64,000 nt of DNA, taken from NCBI GenBank assembly GCA_016871155.1, contig VFZO01000001.1, forward strand, positions 32,834 to 96,833. The letters are read 5' to 3'. Position numbers and translations under genes: made by a program. The DNA comes from Acidobacteriota bacterium (GTDB taxonomy: Bacteria; Acidobacteriota; Terriglobia; Bryobacterales; Bryobacteraceae). This document shows, one piece after another, positions 28,839 to 37,743 of this stretch; positions within the stretch are counted from its first letter, which is position 1, and each line of letters begins with the position of its first letter. Below the pieces are notes generated by a model, which did not search any database, had not been told where the DNA came from, and saw nothing but the letters and a program-made list of their open reading frames with translations.

Positions 28839-30224
28839 TTATTTCTTCCCGAACGCGTACAACGCCTGCGCCGTGCGCAGATACAGCGTATCGTCCGCGA
28901 TGGCCGGGGTGGCGTAGATCGGCTCGTCGAAGTCGTTGACAGACAAAGTTTCCCAGTCCTCGCCCGCCCTTAGAACCGCCGTCTTGCCTTTTTCGCTGCA
29001 CAGGAAGATCTTGCCGTCGGCGGCCACCGGCGAAGCGTAGTAGCCGTCGATGGCGCCTTGCACACGGGCGGTTTTCTTGATTTCGCCGGTTTTGGCCGAC
29101 ATCGCCGTGACGATGCCACCGGTTTTCACGGTATACAGGACGCCATCCAGAACGAGGGGCGACGGCACCTCCGGCACCATTCGCTGATGCTTCCAGACGA
29201 CGTGCGTGTCCGTCAGGTCGCCGCGCGCGTCGCCAGGCCGGACGGCCATGGTCACGTTGTTCGCCTCCCGGCGTGCCCGGTAGAAGCCCCATTCGCGGCG
29301 ATCCAGGCCGCCGTCTTTGTCCAAGTCGATGGCCGTCCAGCTGCCGCCGTGCCTCCAAGGTTCGGGTAACTCGGCGCTCTGCAGCTTTCCGTCCTTGTTG
29401 GCGTCGGCCGTGGCCGCGGCCTCCTCGAAGGCCGGGATCGGTTTAGCCTGGCCCGGATCGGCGCCAGGCGCCCAGCCGGTGGCGTAAATCGTATCGCCCT
29501 CGGCGACGGCCGAGGCCTTGATCTGCCAGGAAAGGCCGCGCACCGACCACCGCTCCCGGCCGGTCGCCACGTCGTAAGCGGCCAGAAGATAGGAGCCGGG
29601 GACTATGATCTGATCCCGGTACAGTGTCGCGGTGGCGAACCCGTGCACGACCGCTGGCCGGACCGTGCGCCACAGCTCACGGCCGGTATTCTTGTTCAAG
29701 GCCAGCAGATACGACTCCGAATCCTGATCGCACAGCAGAATCAGCGTCTCGCCGGCCAGGATCGGCGAGGCCGCCATACCGTGCAGATTGACGAAGGGTC
29801 CCAAGGGGACGCGCCAGCGCTCATCGCCGTCCGGACCGTAGGAGACCAGGCCGAATTCGCTGAAGAAGGCGTAGACGTTGGATCCGTCGGTGACCGGCGT
29901 GGGGCTGGCGGCGTTGTTCAGTTTGTGGCGGGCATCGGTCCTCGCCGGCTGCAGCGGACGCCGCCACAGCACCTTGCCCGACGCGCGGTCCAGCTTCATC
30001 GTCAGAAGCCGGTTGTTCTCGTACCCCGTCAGGAACAGCGCGTCGCGCGTCAGCACAGGGGACGAACTCCCCGCGGGAACCTCCACCCGCCAGCGGACGT
30101 TCTTGCTGGGGCCGATCTCCGCCGGCAGCGCCTGCGACACCGCGACACCCGAACCATTCGGGCCCCGGAACGAGGGCCACTCGGCTCCGGAGCAGACGCT
30201 CATTAGAATCCACGCGATGCGCAT
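28839..30224 (-). CDS. Secreted PQQ-like (BamB-type) beta-propeller with internal EF-hands
   Basis: WPSFRGPNGSGVAVSQALP, propeller repeats, and EF-hand loops DANKDGKLQSAE and DLDKDGGLDRRE. Confidence 0.85.
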   Translation of the reverse strand: MRIAWILMSVCSGAEWPSFRGPNGSGVAVSQALPAEIGPSKNVRWRVEVPAGSSSPVLTRDALFLTGYENNRLLTMKLDRASGKVLWRRPLQPARTDARHKLNNAASPTPVTDGSNVYAFFSEFGLVSYGPDGDERWRVPLGPFVNLHGMAASPILAGETLILLCDQDSESYLLALNKNTGRELWRTVRPAVVHGFATATLYRDQIIVPGSYLLAAYDVATGRERWSVRGLSWQIKASAVAEGDTIYATGWAPGADPGQAKPIPAFEEAAATADANKDGKLQSAELPEPWRHGGSWTAIDLDKDGGLDRREWGFYRARREANNVTMAVRPGDARGDLTDTHVVWKHQRMVPEVPSPLVLDGVLYTVKTGGIVTAMSAKTGEIKKTARVQGAIDGYYASPVAADGKIFLCSEKGKTAVLRAGEDWETLSVNDFDEPIYATPAIADDTLYLRTAQALYAFGKK

Positions 30225-30289
30225 CGCTGAAATTGTATCCTGCGCGGAGCGGAGAAATGGTGCATGCTGGGAGACAAGAAGGAGTCTTT

Positions 30290-33200
30290 ATGAAAGCAGT
30301 TCTCTCTACCGCGCTTTTCAGCGCGTTCTCCGTCGTTGCACAAATCCGCTCCGGCACGATTGTCGGCAAAGTGACCGACCCAACGGGCGCCCCCGCGCCC
30401 GGTGTTGAGATCGTCGTCCGGGAGATCAACACGAACTCGAATTTCACCGTCACCACGCCGGACTCGGGCGAGTATGTGGCGCCGTATCTTCAATTCGGCA
30501 ACTACGAAGTGACGGCCCGCAAGGCCGGATTCAAGACCGCCTCGCGCAAAGGGATTGCGCTGACAACGGCGCAGACGGCGCGCGTAGATATCGCGCTGGA
30601 GGTGGGCGCCGTGGAGACGTCAGTCTCCGTTACCGCCTCCGCTGTCGAGTTGCAGAGCGAATCCAGCCGCGTGACCAATGCCATCTCCGAGCAGGTGATC
30701 AAATCGATTCCGAACATCAACAACAACCCGCTCAACTACGCGGTGCTCCAACAGGGCGTTGTAGCCCGCGCGGCGATGAACGATACGCAGTCGGCCCAGA
30801 GTTTTGGGATCGGCACGGAAGGGCGGCGGACGTTCTCTAATTTCCAGGTGAACGGCGGCCAGGCGTTCGGCAACGATGTCCAACTCGATGGCGTGTCGAT
30901 CCAGGCGTCGGCGTGGAACGAGGTGGCGGTGATGCCGAACACCGAAGGCGTGCAGGAGGTGAAAACGACCATCAACAATATGTCCGCCGAGTACGGGCGC
31001 AGCCAGGGCACGGTGATCATAACGACCAAGAGCGGTACGAATCAGTTTCATGGTTCCGGCCAGTTCCGGCTCCGCAACGAGGCGTTGAACGCCAACCGTT
31101 TCGAGAACAACGCCAACCAGCCGTTCGTCCCCCGGCTGCCCTTCAAGCAGCAGGGCTACTCGGCGACGCTTGGCGGGCCCGTGATGCTGCCGAAGATTTA
31201 CAACGGCAAAGACAAGACCTTTTTCTTCGCAAGCTACGAGGGTTTCCGGTTCAACCAGGCGCTGGACTACTTCCGCTCCGTACCCACCGCGCTGGAGCGG
31301 CGTGGCGATTTCTCCCAGTCCGTAACGCAGGTGGGCGCGAGCTTCGTGCCGGTGCAGGTGTTCGATCCATTCAATGTCACGCCGGTTGCGGGTGTCACCG
31401 GCCAGTGGCGCCGGAACGCCTTTCCGAACAACGTGATTCCGGCCAGCCGCATCAACCAGGGCTTTGCCCGGCTGGTGAACGAATTCCCAGCACCGAACCG
31501 GACGCCGGACGATCCGCGAAATGTCAACAACTTCTATAACCGCATGACCCGCAAGTTTGAGCGCAACGCCATCAATACCCGCGTGGACCACCGGATGGCG
31601 AAGCACTCGCTTTATGGCACGTTCGGTTCCAACCTCGGCAGCATCGACTCGCCGAACGGCTGGGGCTCGAACACGCGGGCTTTCACCACCCAGGGCGGCT
31701 TTATCGGGGCGGTGAACGGGGACCGGAACTACTACGGTTCGATCGGCGATACGTGGCTGATCAACCCCACGACGGTGGCCGATTTTCGCGTAGGATTGAC
31801 TCGCGTGGCCGCCGAGAACCGGTCGGCTACCTACGACGATATGGACTACACCGCGCTGGGGGTACCCAGTTCGTTCCTGGGCGCGCCCGGGCTGCAGGGC
31901 GCCTTTCCGGAATGGAATCAGGGCGGCGGCGGCTTCAGCGTGGTTTCCGGTCTAAATGGCACAGGCTACCTTGCCAAGATCGAACGCCAGACGAACTGGA
32001 ATCTCGTGGGATCGTTGACCAAGACCACTGGCAAATGGACTCACAAGTGGGGCGGCGAGTTCCGCAATTATCTTTCGAACTACTCCGACGCGCGCGGCAA
32101 GTTCTGGTTCCGCTCGGCCAATGCGTTCACCACCGGTAACATCATCCAGGCGCAAGGGCAGACCGTCAACGCCGTCACGGGCGAACAGTCCGGTTCACCC
32201 ATCGCCAGCGCGTTGCTGGGCGCGGGCGATATCCAGGCCGGCGAGAACGCCGTGCTGCTGGCGCTATCGGCGAAGTACGGCGCCTTCTACAGCCAAAGCG
32301 ACTGGCGCGTCAACTCCCGCCTGACCGTGAACCTCGGCGTTCGATACGACCTGCAGCAGGCGCCGTCGGAACGCTATAACCGGATTTCGAGCTTTAGCTA
32401 TCGCGGACAGAACCCGTTCGGCACCCAGGGCAACTTCATGTTCCCCGGTTTCGACGGGTTGGGCCGAAGCCTGTACCGGATGCCCCGCGATAACTGGGGA
32501 CCCCGCACCGGACTAGCCTATCGCGTGACCGATTCGTGGGTTATCCGGTCCGGTTTCGGAGTCACCTACACGCCTTCGAACACCGGCTACTTCGGCGGCC
32601 CCTACTACTTTGGCGCGCAGAATTTCGTCGACCGCACCAACGATCCCCTGGCGGCGCAGTATGGCGCCAGTCCGGCCGGTTCGCTGGTGGCGCCCTACAA
32701 CCGCGTGACGCAGATGATTCCGGCCATCGGTTCCAACCGCCGCGCGGCCCAGTACTACGGCGACGGCAACAACGAGCCGCGGTTCAACTACGACAACATG
32801 GAAAACGGCAAGATCATGCAGTGGAATCTGTTCGTGGAGCGGAAGATCGCCCGCGACTGGCTGGCGCAAATCGGCTACTCCGGCGCGCGCGGATATCACC
32901 TGCAACTCGGCCGCTGGAATGTGAACAACGACCAGGATCTGCCGGACGCTCTGCTGCAACAGTGGCGCGACTCCTACATCGCCAACAACGGCACCAACCC
33001 GGCCAACCAACTGGTCACCAATCCCTTCCAGCCGGCCGGCGGCCAGCGGGTTCCGTTCAACGGCGTGTTCGGCAATCCCACGGTGCCGCGCCGCAATACC
33101 TCGCTGCAATACACGCTGCATCCGAACAACCTGCTGGGAGCGCCGCAGGGTTATTACACGTACAGCGCGCTGATGGCGCAGTTGCAGAAGAACTTTTCAA

Positions 33201-34054
33201 ACGGATTACTGTTCTCCGCGCACTACACCTGGTCCCGCACGATTGAGGCCTGGTTCGGTGAAGCGCAGGGCAACAATTATGCGGAGAATGCCGGCACGGC
33301 GTCCGGAACGCTGGACCGGCGGAACCTTTCGAACAGCTACACGATTTCGCCGAACGACATCCCGCACCGGCTTGTGGCGACCTGGGTGTGGACGCCGCCC
33401 GCACCGTTCCAGAATGGCGTGCTGAAGGGCGCATTGAGTGGCTGGAACGTGGGCGGTACTTTCATCGCCCAGTCCGGACAACCGCAGCAGGGTTTCGGCG
33501 GCGCGACCGGGTCCCTTACTGGTCTCGGAGACCGCGTCTCCGGTGTGCAAGTCGAGGTCCCGAAGGAACTGCAACGCTGGTATACGGGAGCCACCCCGGC
33601 GGCACGAACCGTTTCGCTGCCAAGCGGACGGCAGGTCGTCGTGTGCCGCTACTGTTTCCTGAAGTACAGCTCCGACGCCTTCACCGGCCGCACCGTAAAC
33701 CTGCCCAACGGAACGATCGCGCCGGACGTCTATTGGTTTGGCACGTCGGCGAACCGCTACGGCGACATCCGGGGCAACGGCCGCTGGAACGTCAACATGA
33801 GCTTGCAAAAGCAGTTCGCCGTTCGAGAAAAGCTGCAGTTCCAGGTCTCCGCGGAAGCTTCGAATCTGTTCAACAATACCCAGTTCCGGCCGGTGATGAA
33901 CACCGGCCTGGGCGGGACCTTCACGAATGTGACGGCCGCGCAGCGCGCTCAGGGCATTCGCCCCGGCATGATCCAGAACGATAACTTCGGCACTTGGGGC
34001 ATGGGAACGTTCGACCCGCGGCAGATCGAACTGCGGCTGCGGTTGTTTTTCTGA
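30290..34054 (+). CDS. Oar-like TonB-dependent receptor with carboxypeptidase-regulatory domain
   Basis: MKAVLSTALFSAFSVVAQIRSGTIVGKVTDPTGAPAPGVEIVVREINTNS; about 1250 aa; C-terminal IELRLRLFF. Start trimmed to ATG at 30290. Confidence 0.9.
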   Translation: MKAVLSTALFSAFSVVAQIRSGTIVGKVTDPTGAPAPGVEIVVREINTNSNFTVTTPDSGEYVAPYLQFGNYEVTARKAGFKTASRKGIALTTAQTARVDIALEVGAVETSVSVTASAVELQSESSRVTNAISEQVIKSIPNINNNPLNYAVLQQGVVARAAMNDTQSAQSFGIGTEGRRTFSNFQVNGGQAFGNDVQLDGVSIQASAWNEVAVMPNTEGVQEVKTTINNMSAEYGRSQGTVIITTKSGTNQFHGSGQFRLRNEALNANRFENNANQPFVPRLPFKQQGYSATLGGPVMLPKIYNGKDKTFFFASYEGFRFNQALDYFRSVPTALERRGDFSQSVTQVGASFVPVQVFDPFNVTPVAGVTGQWRRNAFPNNVIPASRINQGFARLVNEFPAPNRTPDDPRNVNNFYNRMTRKFERNAINTRVDHRMAKHSLYGTFGSNLGSIDSPNGWGSNTRAFTTQGGFIGAVNGDRNYYGSIGDTWLINPTTVADFRVGLTRVAAENRSATYDDMDYTALGVPSSFLGAPGLQGAFPEWNQGGGGFSVVSGLNGTGYLAKIERQTNWNLVGSLTKTTGKWTHKWGGEFRNYLSNYSDARGKFWFRSANAFTTGNIIQAQGQTVNAVTGEQSGSPIASALLGAGDIQAGENAVLLALSAKYGAFYSQSDWRVNSRLTVNLGVRYDLQQAPSERYNRISSFSYRGQNPFGTQGNFMFPGFDGLGRSLYRMPRDNWGPRTGLAYRVTDSWVIRSGFGVTYTPSNTGYFGGPYYFGAQNFVDRTNDPLAAQYGASPAGSLVAPYNRVTQMIPAIGSNRRAAQYYGDGNNEPRFNYDNMENGKIMQWNLFVERKIARDWLAQIGYSGARGYHLQLGRWNVNNDQDLPDALLQQWRDSYIANNGTNPANQLVTNPFQPAGGQRVPFNGVFGNPTVPRRNTSLQYTLHPNNLLGAPQGYYTYSALMAQLQKNFSNGLLFSAHYTWSRTIEAWFGEAQGNNYAENAGTASGTLDRRNLSNSYTISPNDIPHRLVATWVWTPPAPFQNGVLKGALSGWNVGGTFIAQSGQPQQGFGGATGSLTGLGDRVSGVQVEVPKELQRWYTGATPAARTVSLPSGRQVVVCRYCFLKYSSDAFTGRTVNLPNGTIAPDVYWFGTSANRYGDIRGNGRWNVNMSLQKQFAVREKLQFQVSAEASNLFNNTQFRPVMNTGLGGTFTNVTAAQRAQGIRPGMIQNDNFGTWGMGTFDPRQIELRLRLFF

Positions 34055-34063
34055 TTCCCCGCG

Positions 34064-35455
34064 TTAATCAGGACGGGCGGCGCGCCAGCCTGCATCCAGG
34101 ATGGCCGCCATGCGCGCCTTCAGCGCGGCGTGCTTCGGATCTGCCGAGAGGTTGGTGAACTCGCGCGGGTCTGTTGCGTGGTCGAAGAGCTCTTCGCCTG
34201 GATACGGCCCGTCCCAGCGGATGTAGCGGTGACGGTCCGTTACCACGGCGCGGCCCACGATCTTCTCCTCCGGCGTGTACATCTGGGTGAAAGCCGCCTT
34301 CTTCCAGCGGCGCGACGGGTTGTGCAGCAGTGGCGTCATACTCTGGCCCTCCAGACGATCCGGAGCCCGCAGGCCGCCGAGTTCGGCGACTGTCGGATAG
34401 ATGTCGACGAACTCCACCAGGGCCTTCGACGCCTTGCCGTTTCCGCGCATTCCGGGCGCGCTGACAATGAGCGGAGCGCGCGCGGACTCTTCGAACAGAC
34501 TGCGCTTGTGCCAGCGGTGATGCTCGCCGAGATGCCAGCCATGATCGCCCCAGAAGACAACCGCTGTTTTCCGGCGCTGGTTCGTCTTGTCCAGGTGATC
34601 CAGCACGCGGCCCAACTGCCAGTCCATGTACGAGATGCAGGCGTAGTAGGCGCGAATGGCCTCGCGGCGTTCCGTCTCATTCATGCCCATGTCGTTGGCG
34701 CGTGTATTGATTGCGATCTCGCTGGCGCGGGGAATGTCGTCGCGATCGTTCGCCGGATTGTACGGAGCAGGAATCTTGTCCAGCGGGTAGAGGTCAAAAA
34801 AGCGGGACGGCGCCACGCCTGGCAGATGCGGACGGAGGTAGCCCAGTCCGATGAACCACGGCTGCCCGGCGGTCTTATCGATCGTCTCCAAAGCGAGTTC
34901 GGTGGCGCGATCGTCGGCCTGGTCCTTGCCGTCTCCGGCGAACGAGATCACCTGCCAGCCTTTGCCTAACGTTTTGCGGTCCCCAGCCGTGCGCTGCTCG
35001 GCGCCCTTTGGGCTGACCGCCAAATCCCAGGACTGCTCGTCGTCGAAGTTGTTCGTCCCAACGCCGGCCGGAACGTCCATGTGGTACATCTTGCCCGCGC
35101 GCACGCTCCGCCAGCCGTTGTTCCGGAAGAGTTGGGGTAACGTGACGACGTCCGGAACGCGGTCGCGAATCGCAATCTGGTTCGCCAGAATAGTCGTGGT
35201 ATCGGGCCTCAGGCCGCTCAACAAAGAAGTGCGGCTTGGGCCGCAGAGCGGGAACTGGCAGTACGCCCTGTCGAAACGGACCCCGGATCGGGCCAGTTTG
35301 TCGATGTTGGGCGTCTTGACCAAAGGATGCCCGTAGCAGCCGAGCGAGTTATTCAGGTCGTCCGAGGCGACGAACAACACGTTGAGCCGTTCCGGGGCGG
35401 TTTTTTGAGCGAGTAGCAGGGCCGGAGCCCCAAAGACCGCCCGGCGCGTCAACAC
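34064..35455 (-). CDS. Sulfatase (FGE-dependent, Cys-type)
   Basis: LNVLFVASDDLNNSLGCYG, sulfatase signature LCGPSRTSLLSGLRP (CxPSR), Tat-like TRRAVFGAPALLLA leader. Confidence 0.93.
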   Translation of the reverse strand: MLTRRAVFGAPALLLAQKTAPERLNVLFVASDDLNNSLGCYGHPLVKTPNIDKLARSGVRFDRAYCQFPLCGPSRTSLLSGLRPDTTTILANQIAIRDRVPDVVTLPQLFRNNGWRSVRAGKMYHMDVPAGVGTNNFDDEQSWDLAVSPKGAEQRTAGDRKTLGKGWQVISFAGDGKDQADDRATELALETIDKTAGQPWFIGLGYLRPHLPGVAPSRFFDLYPLDKIPAPYNPANDRDDIPRASEIAINTRANDMGMNETERREAIRAYYACISYMDWQLGRVLDHLDKTNQRRKTAVVFWGDHGWHLGEHHRWHKRSLFEESARAPLIVSAPGMRGNGKASKALVEFVDIYPTVAELGGLRAPDRLEGQSMTPLLHNPSRRWKKAAFTQMYTPEEKIVGRAVVTDRHRYIRWDGPYPGEELFDHATDPREFTNLSADPKHAALKARMAAILDAGWRAARPD

Positions 35456-35457
35456 GC

Positions 35458-35778
35458 CTATTTGCGTACGAACTCGTGTCGCTCGAGCGTCGCGGCGACG
35501 GCGAATGGATACCGCACCGGGTCGCTGGCACGAGATTCCGTACGGACGACCTTACCCATGCAGCGCAGGCGCAAGGCCGGTTCTTCCGTACCATTCGGCA
35601 GAGTGACGAGATATTCAATGGACGAGCCTTCTGGGAGGCCTTTTTCCGATGTGAATAAAACGCCACATGAGCTCATGTTTTTCGTCTCGCCTACCTGCGG
35701 CAGGGAATCGGTTCCCGCGCGCAGGAGTTCGATGGGGAGCTTAAGATCAAATCGTTGGTTTCTTCTTTGCTCGGTCAC
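35458..35778 (-). CDS. PilZ-domain protein
   Basis: MTEQRRNQRFDLKLPIELL...GETKNMSSCGVLF (RxxxR...(D/N)xSxxG-like motif). Confidence 0.82.
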   Translation of the reverse strand: MTEQRRNQRFDLKLPIELLRAGTDSLPQVGETKNMSSCGVLFTSEKGLPEGSSIEYLVTLPNGTEEPALRLRCMGKVVRTESRASDPVRYPFAVAATLERHEFVRK

Positions 35779-35876
35779 GTTACAACAAGACTAATGCGAA
35801 TCGCCTAGAACGGTCAATAGACCTAGTCCCAATTCTTTAATACCGAAGTTCTAGTACTAGATCGTCTGAGACGGCG

Positions 35877-36857
35877 TCAGATGTCCCTGACGCACCGAAA
35901 GGTGATATTGGTCGTCGCAGAGTCGGGGGTGTTCTTCGTCCGCGCCGCCACGCGGTATCGATTGCAGTAGCTTTTGTGGCACAAATAGGACCCACCGCGC
36001 ATCGACTTCTGGGTGCCGGTGGCCGGGCCGACCGGATTGATCCGGGTCGTATTGGTATGCCAGAAGGGGTCGAACCAATCGGCGCACCACTCCCAGGCGT
36101 TTCCCACTAAGCTATAGATTCCATAGCCATTTGCCGGAAACGAATGAACGGGAGCCGGGGCTGTGAACCCGTCCTCCCCCAAATCGGTGTCCGGAAATTC
36201 GCCCTGCCAGATGTTGCACATGTGGACACCGTTTGGCGTGAGTTCGTTGCCCCAAGGATAGGTGGCCTGCTCCAGACCCCCGCGAGCGGCGTACTCCCAC
36301 TCAGCCTCGGAAGGCAGGCGTTTGCCCGCCCATTCGGCATAGGCGTTCGCGTCGTTCCACGAAACGTGTGTTACGGGTGTATCCAAACGGTGACTGATCG
36401 ACGAATCCGGCCCCTCGGGATGCGCCCAGTCCGCGCCCGGCACCTTGCACCACCACGGCACCGCCAGAACCGTGTCTTCCACAAGATTCTTGTAGCGTTC
36501 CGGCTCAATGTGGCCCTGGAAGACGAACGACCAGCCAAACCGCTCCGACTCCGTTTTGTAGCCGGTCGCATGGCGAAATTCCATGAATTGAGAATTCGTA
36601 ATCGAACCGGAATCAATGTAAAACGGGTCGACATGGGTCTCCCGGATTGGACCCTCGCCGTCGGCCGGAAAGCCCTCCCGGTCCTCGGTCCCCATCAGGA
36701 ACTTTCCGCCGTCCAGCCTCACCATCCCCTCCGTGGAACCCGCCCGGACGATTCGCCGCTCGGCGGCGCGTTTTTGCGACTCCACCAAATCCTCGGCCCG
36801 GGACTTGCTGGGGACACAGCAGGGGTTGATTCCGGTGATGCGGAACGGGTTACTCAT
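35877..36857 (-). CDS. Formylglycine-generating enzyme (SUMF1 family) with catalytic Cys pair
   Basis: GGKFLMGTEDREGFPADGEGP...RLPSEAEWEYAARGG...RGGSYLCHKSYCNRYRVAARTKNTPDSATTNITFRC; retains the CxxxxC active-site segment. Confidence 0.93.
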   Translation of the reverse strand: MSNPFRITGINPCCVPSKSRAEDLVESQKRAAERRIVRAGSTEGMVRLDGGKFLMGTEDREGFPADGEGPIRETHVDPFYIDSGSITNSQFMEFRHATGYKTESERFGWSFVFQGHIEPERYKNLVEDTVLAVPWWCKVPGADWAHPEGPDSSISHRLDTPVTHVSWNDANAYAEWAGKRLPSEAEWEYAARGGLEQATYPWGNELTPNGVHMCNIWQGEFPDTDLGEDGFTAPAPVHSFPANGYGIYSLVGNAWEWCADWFDPFWHTNTTRINPVGPATGTQKSMRGGSYLCHKSYCNRYRVAARTKNTPDSATTNITFRCVRDI

Positions 36858-37729
36858 GCCGGCTGTTTGGCCGTCTTTACGGTCGCCTTGGCGCGCAGCG
36901 CATCGACGAAATCCTCCAGCGCCTTCTCCTGCTTACCGCGTCCGATCTCGGCTTCGATCTGCTCTTTCACTTCGTCCAACGTGCGGGTGCCTTCGGCGCG
37001 CTTCTCGTGAACGAGCGCGATATGCCAGCCGAACATGGTCCGGAATATATCGCTGCGTTCGCCCGGCTTCATCTTGAAGACGATCTCTTCGAACTCCTCG
37101 ACCATCTCACCGGCCGGAAACCATCCGAGATTGCCGCCTTGGCCGGCGCAGTCGGAGTACTTGTCGGCGATTTCGTTAAACGGCGCGCCGCCGAGAATCT
37201 CCTGTTCGGCCTTCTTGATCTCTTCCAGCGCCGCGTTTTCGTCGGCGCCTTCTCCGACATTCTTGACCACATGGGAGGCCCACACCATCGGCGGCGTCTT
37301 AAAGGCTTCCCGATTCTGCTTGTAGAACTCAGTCAGCTCCTTCTTGCTCGCCTTCGGGGCCTTCTCTTGCACAGCGCGGATTAATCGTTCCACACGAATC
37401 TGGGCTTCGATGTCCTTACGGGCGGCGTCCTTGTCGACGCCAGCACGCGTGGTCCCGGCTTCGCAGTCCTCCACGCCGCCCGCGGGCGGGAACATCGCGG
37501 TCAGCCGTTCGTCGATCTCTTCGGCCGGAACCGGCGTTGCATCCTTCATCGCCTCCTGCCGGAGCAAGACCCGTTCGATCACGTTCTCGCGCGACCACTC
37601 CCGGAGCTGCATCTCCTTTTCGATAGGGTCCATGTCCTGAACCATCTCTTCGTAGCGGGGGCGCATGGAGGCCGCCTCCTGGCGGATGACCGCGTCGTCT
37701 ACGTACTCACCGTTGATTAGCAAACCCAT
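36854..37729 (-). CDS. Parvulin-type peptidylprolyl isomerase, apparently cytoplasmic
   Basis: SurA/PpiC-like ASHVVKNVGEG...APFNEIADKYSDCAGQGGNLGWFPAGEMVEEFEEIVFKMKPGERSDIFRTMFGWHIALVHEKR; no signal peptide at N-term MGLLINGEYVDD. Confidence 0.88.
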   Translation of the reverse strand: MGLLINGEYVDDAVIRQEAASMRPRYEEMVQDMDPIEKEMQLREWSRENVIERVLLRQEAMKDATPVPAEEIDERLTAMFPPAGGVEDCEAGTTRAGVDKDAARKDIEAQIRVERLIRAVQEKAPKASKKELTEFYKQNREAFKTPPMVWASHVVKNVGEGADENAALEEIKKAEQEILGGAPFNEIADKYSDCAGQGGNLGWFPAGEMVEEFEEIVFKMKPGERSDIFRTMFGWHIALVHEKRAEGTRTLDEVKEQIEAEIGRGKQEKALEDFVDALRAKATVKTAKQPA

Positions 37730-37743
37730 TGGAACTCGAAACC

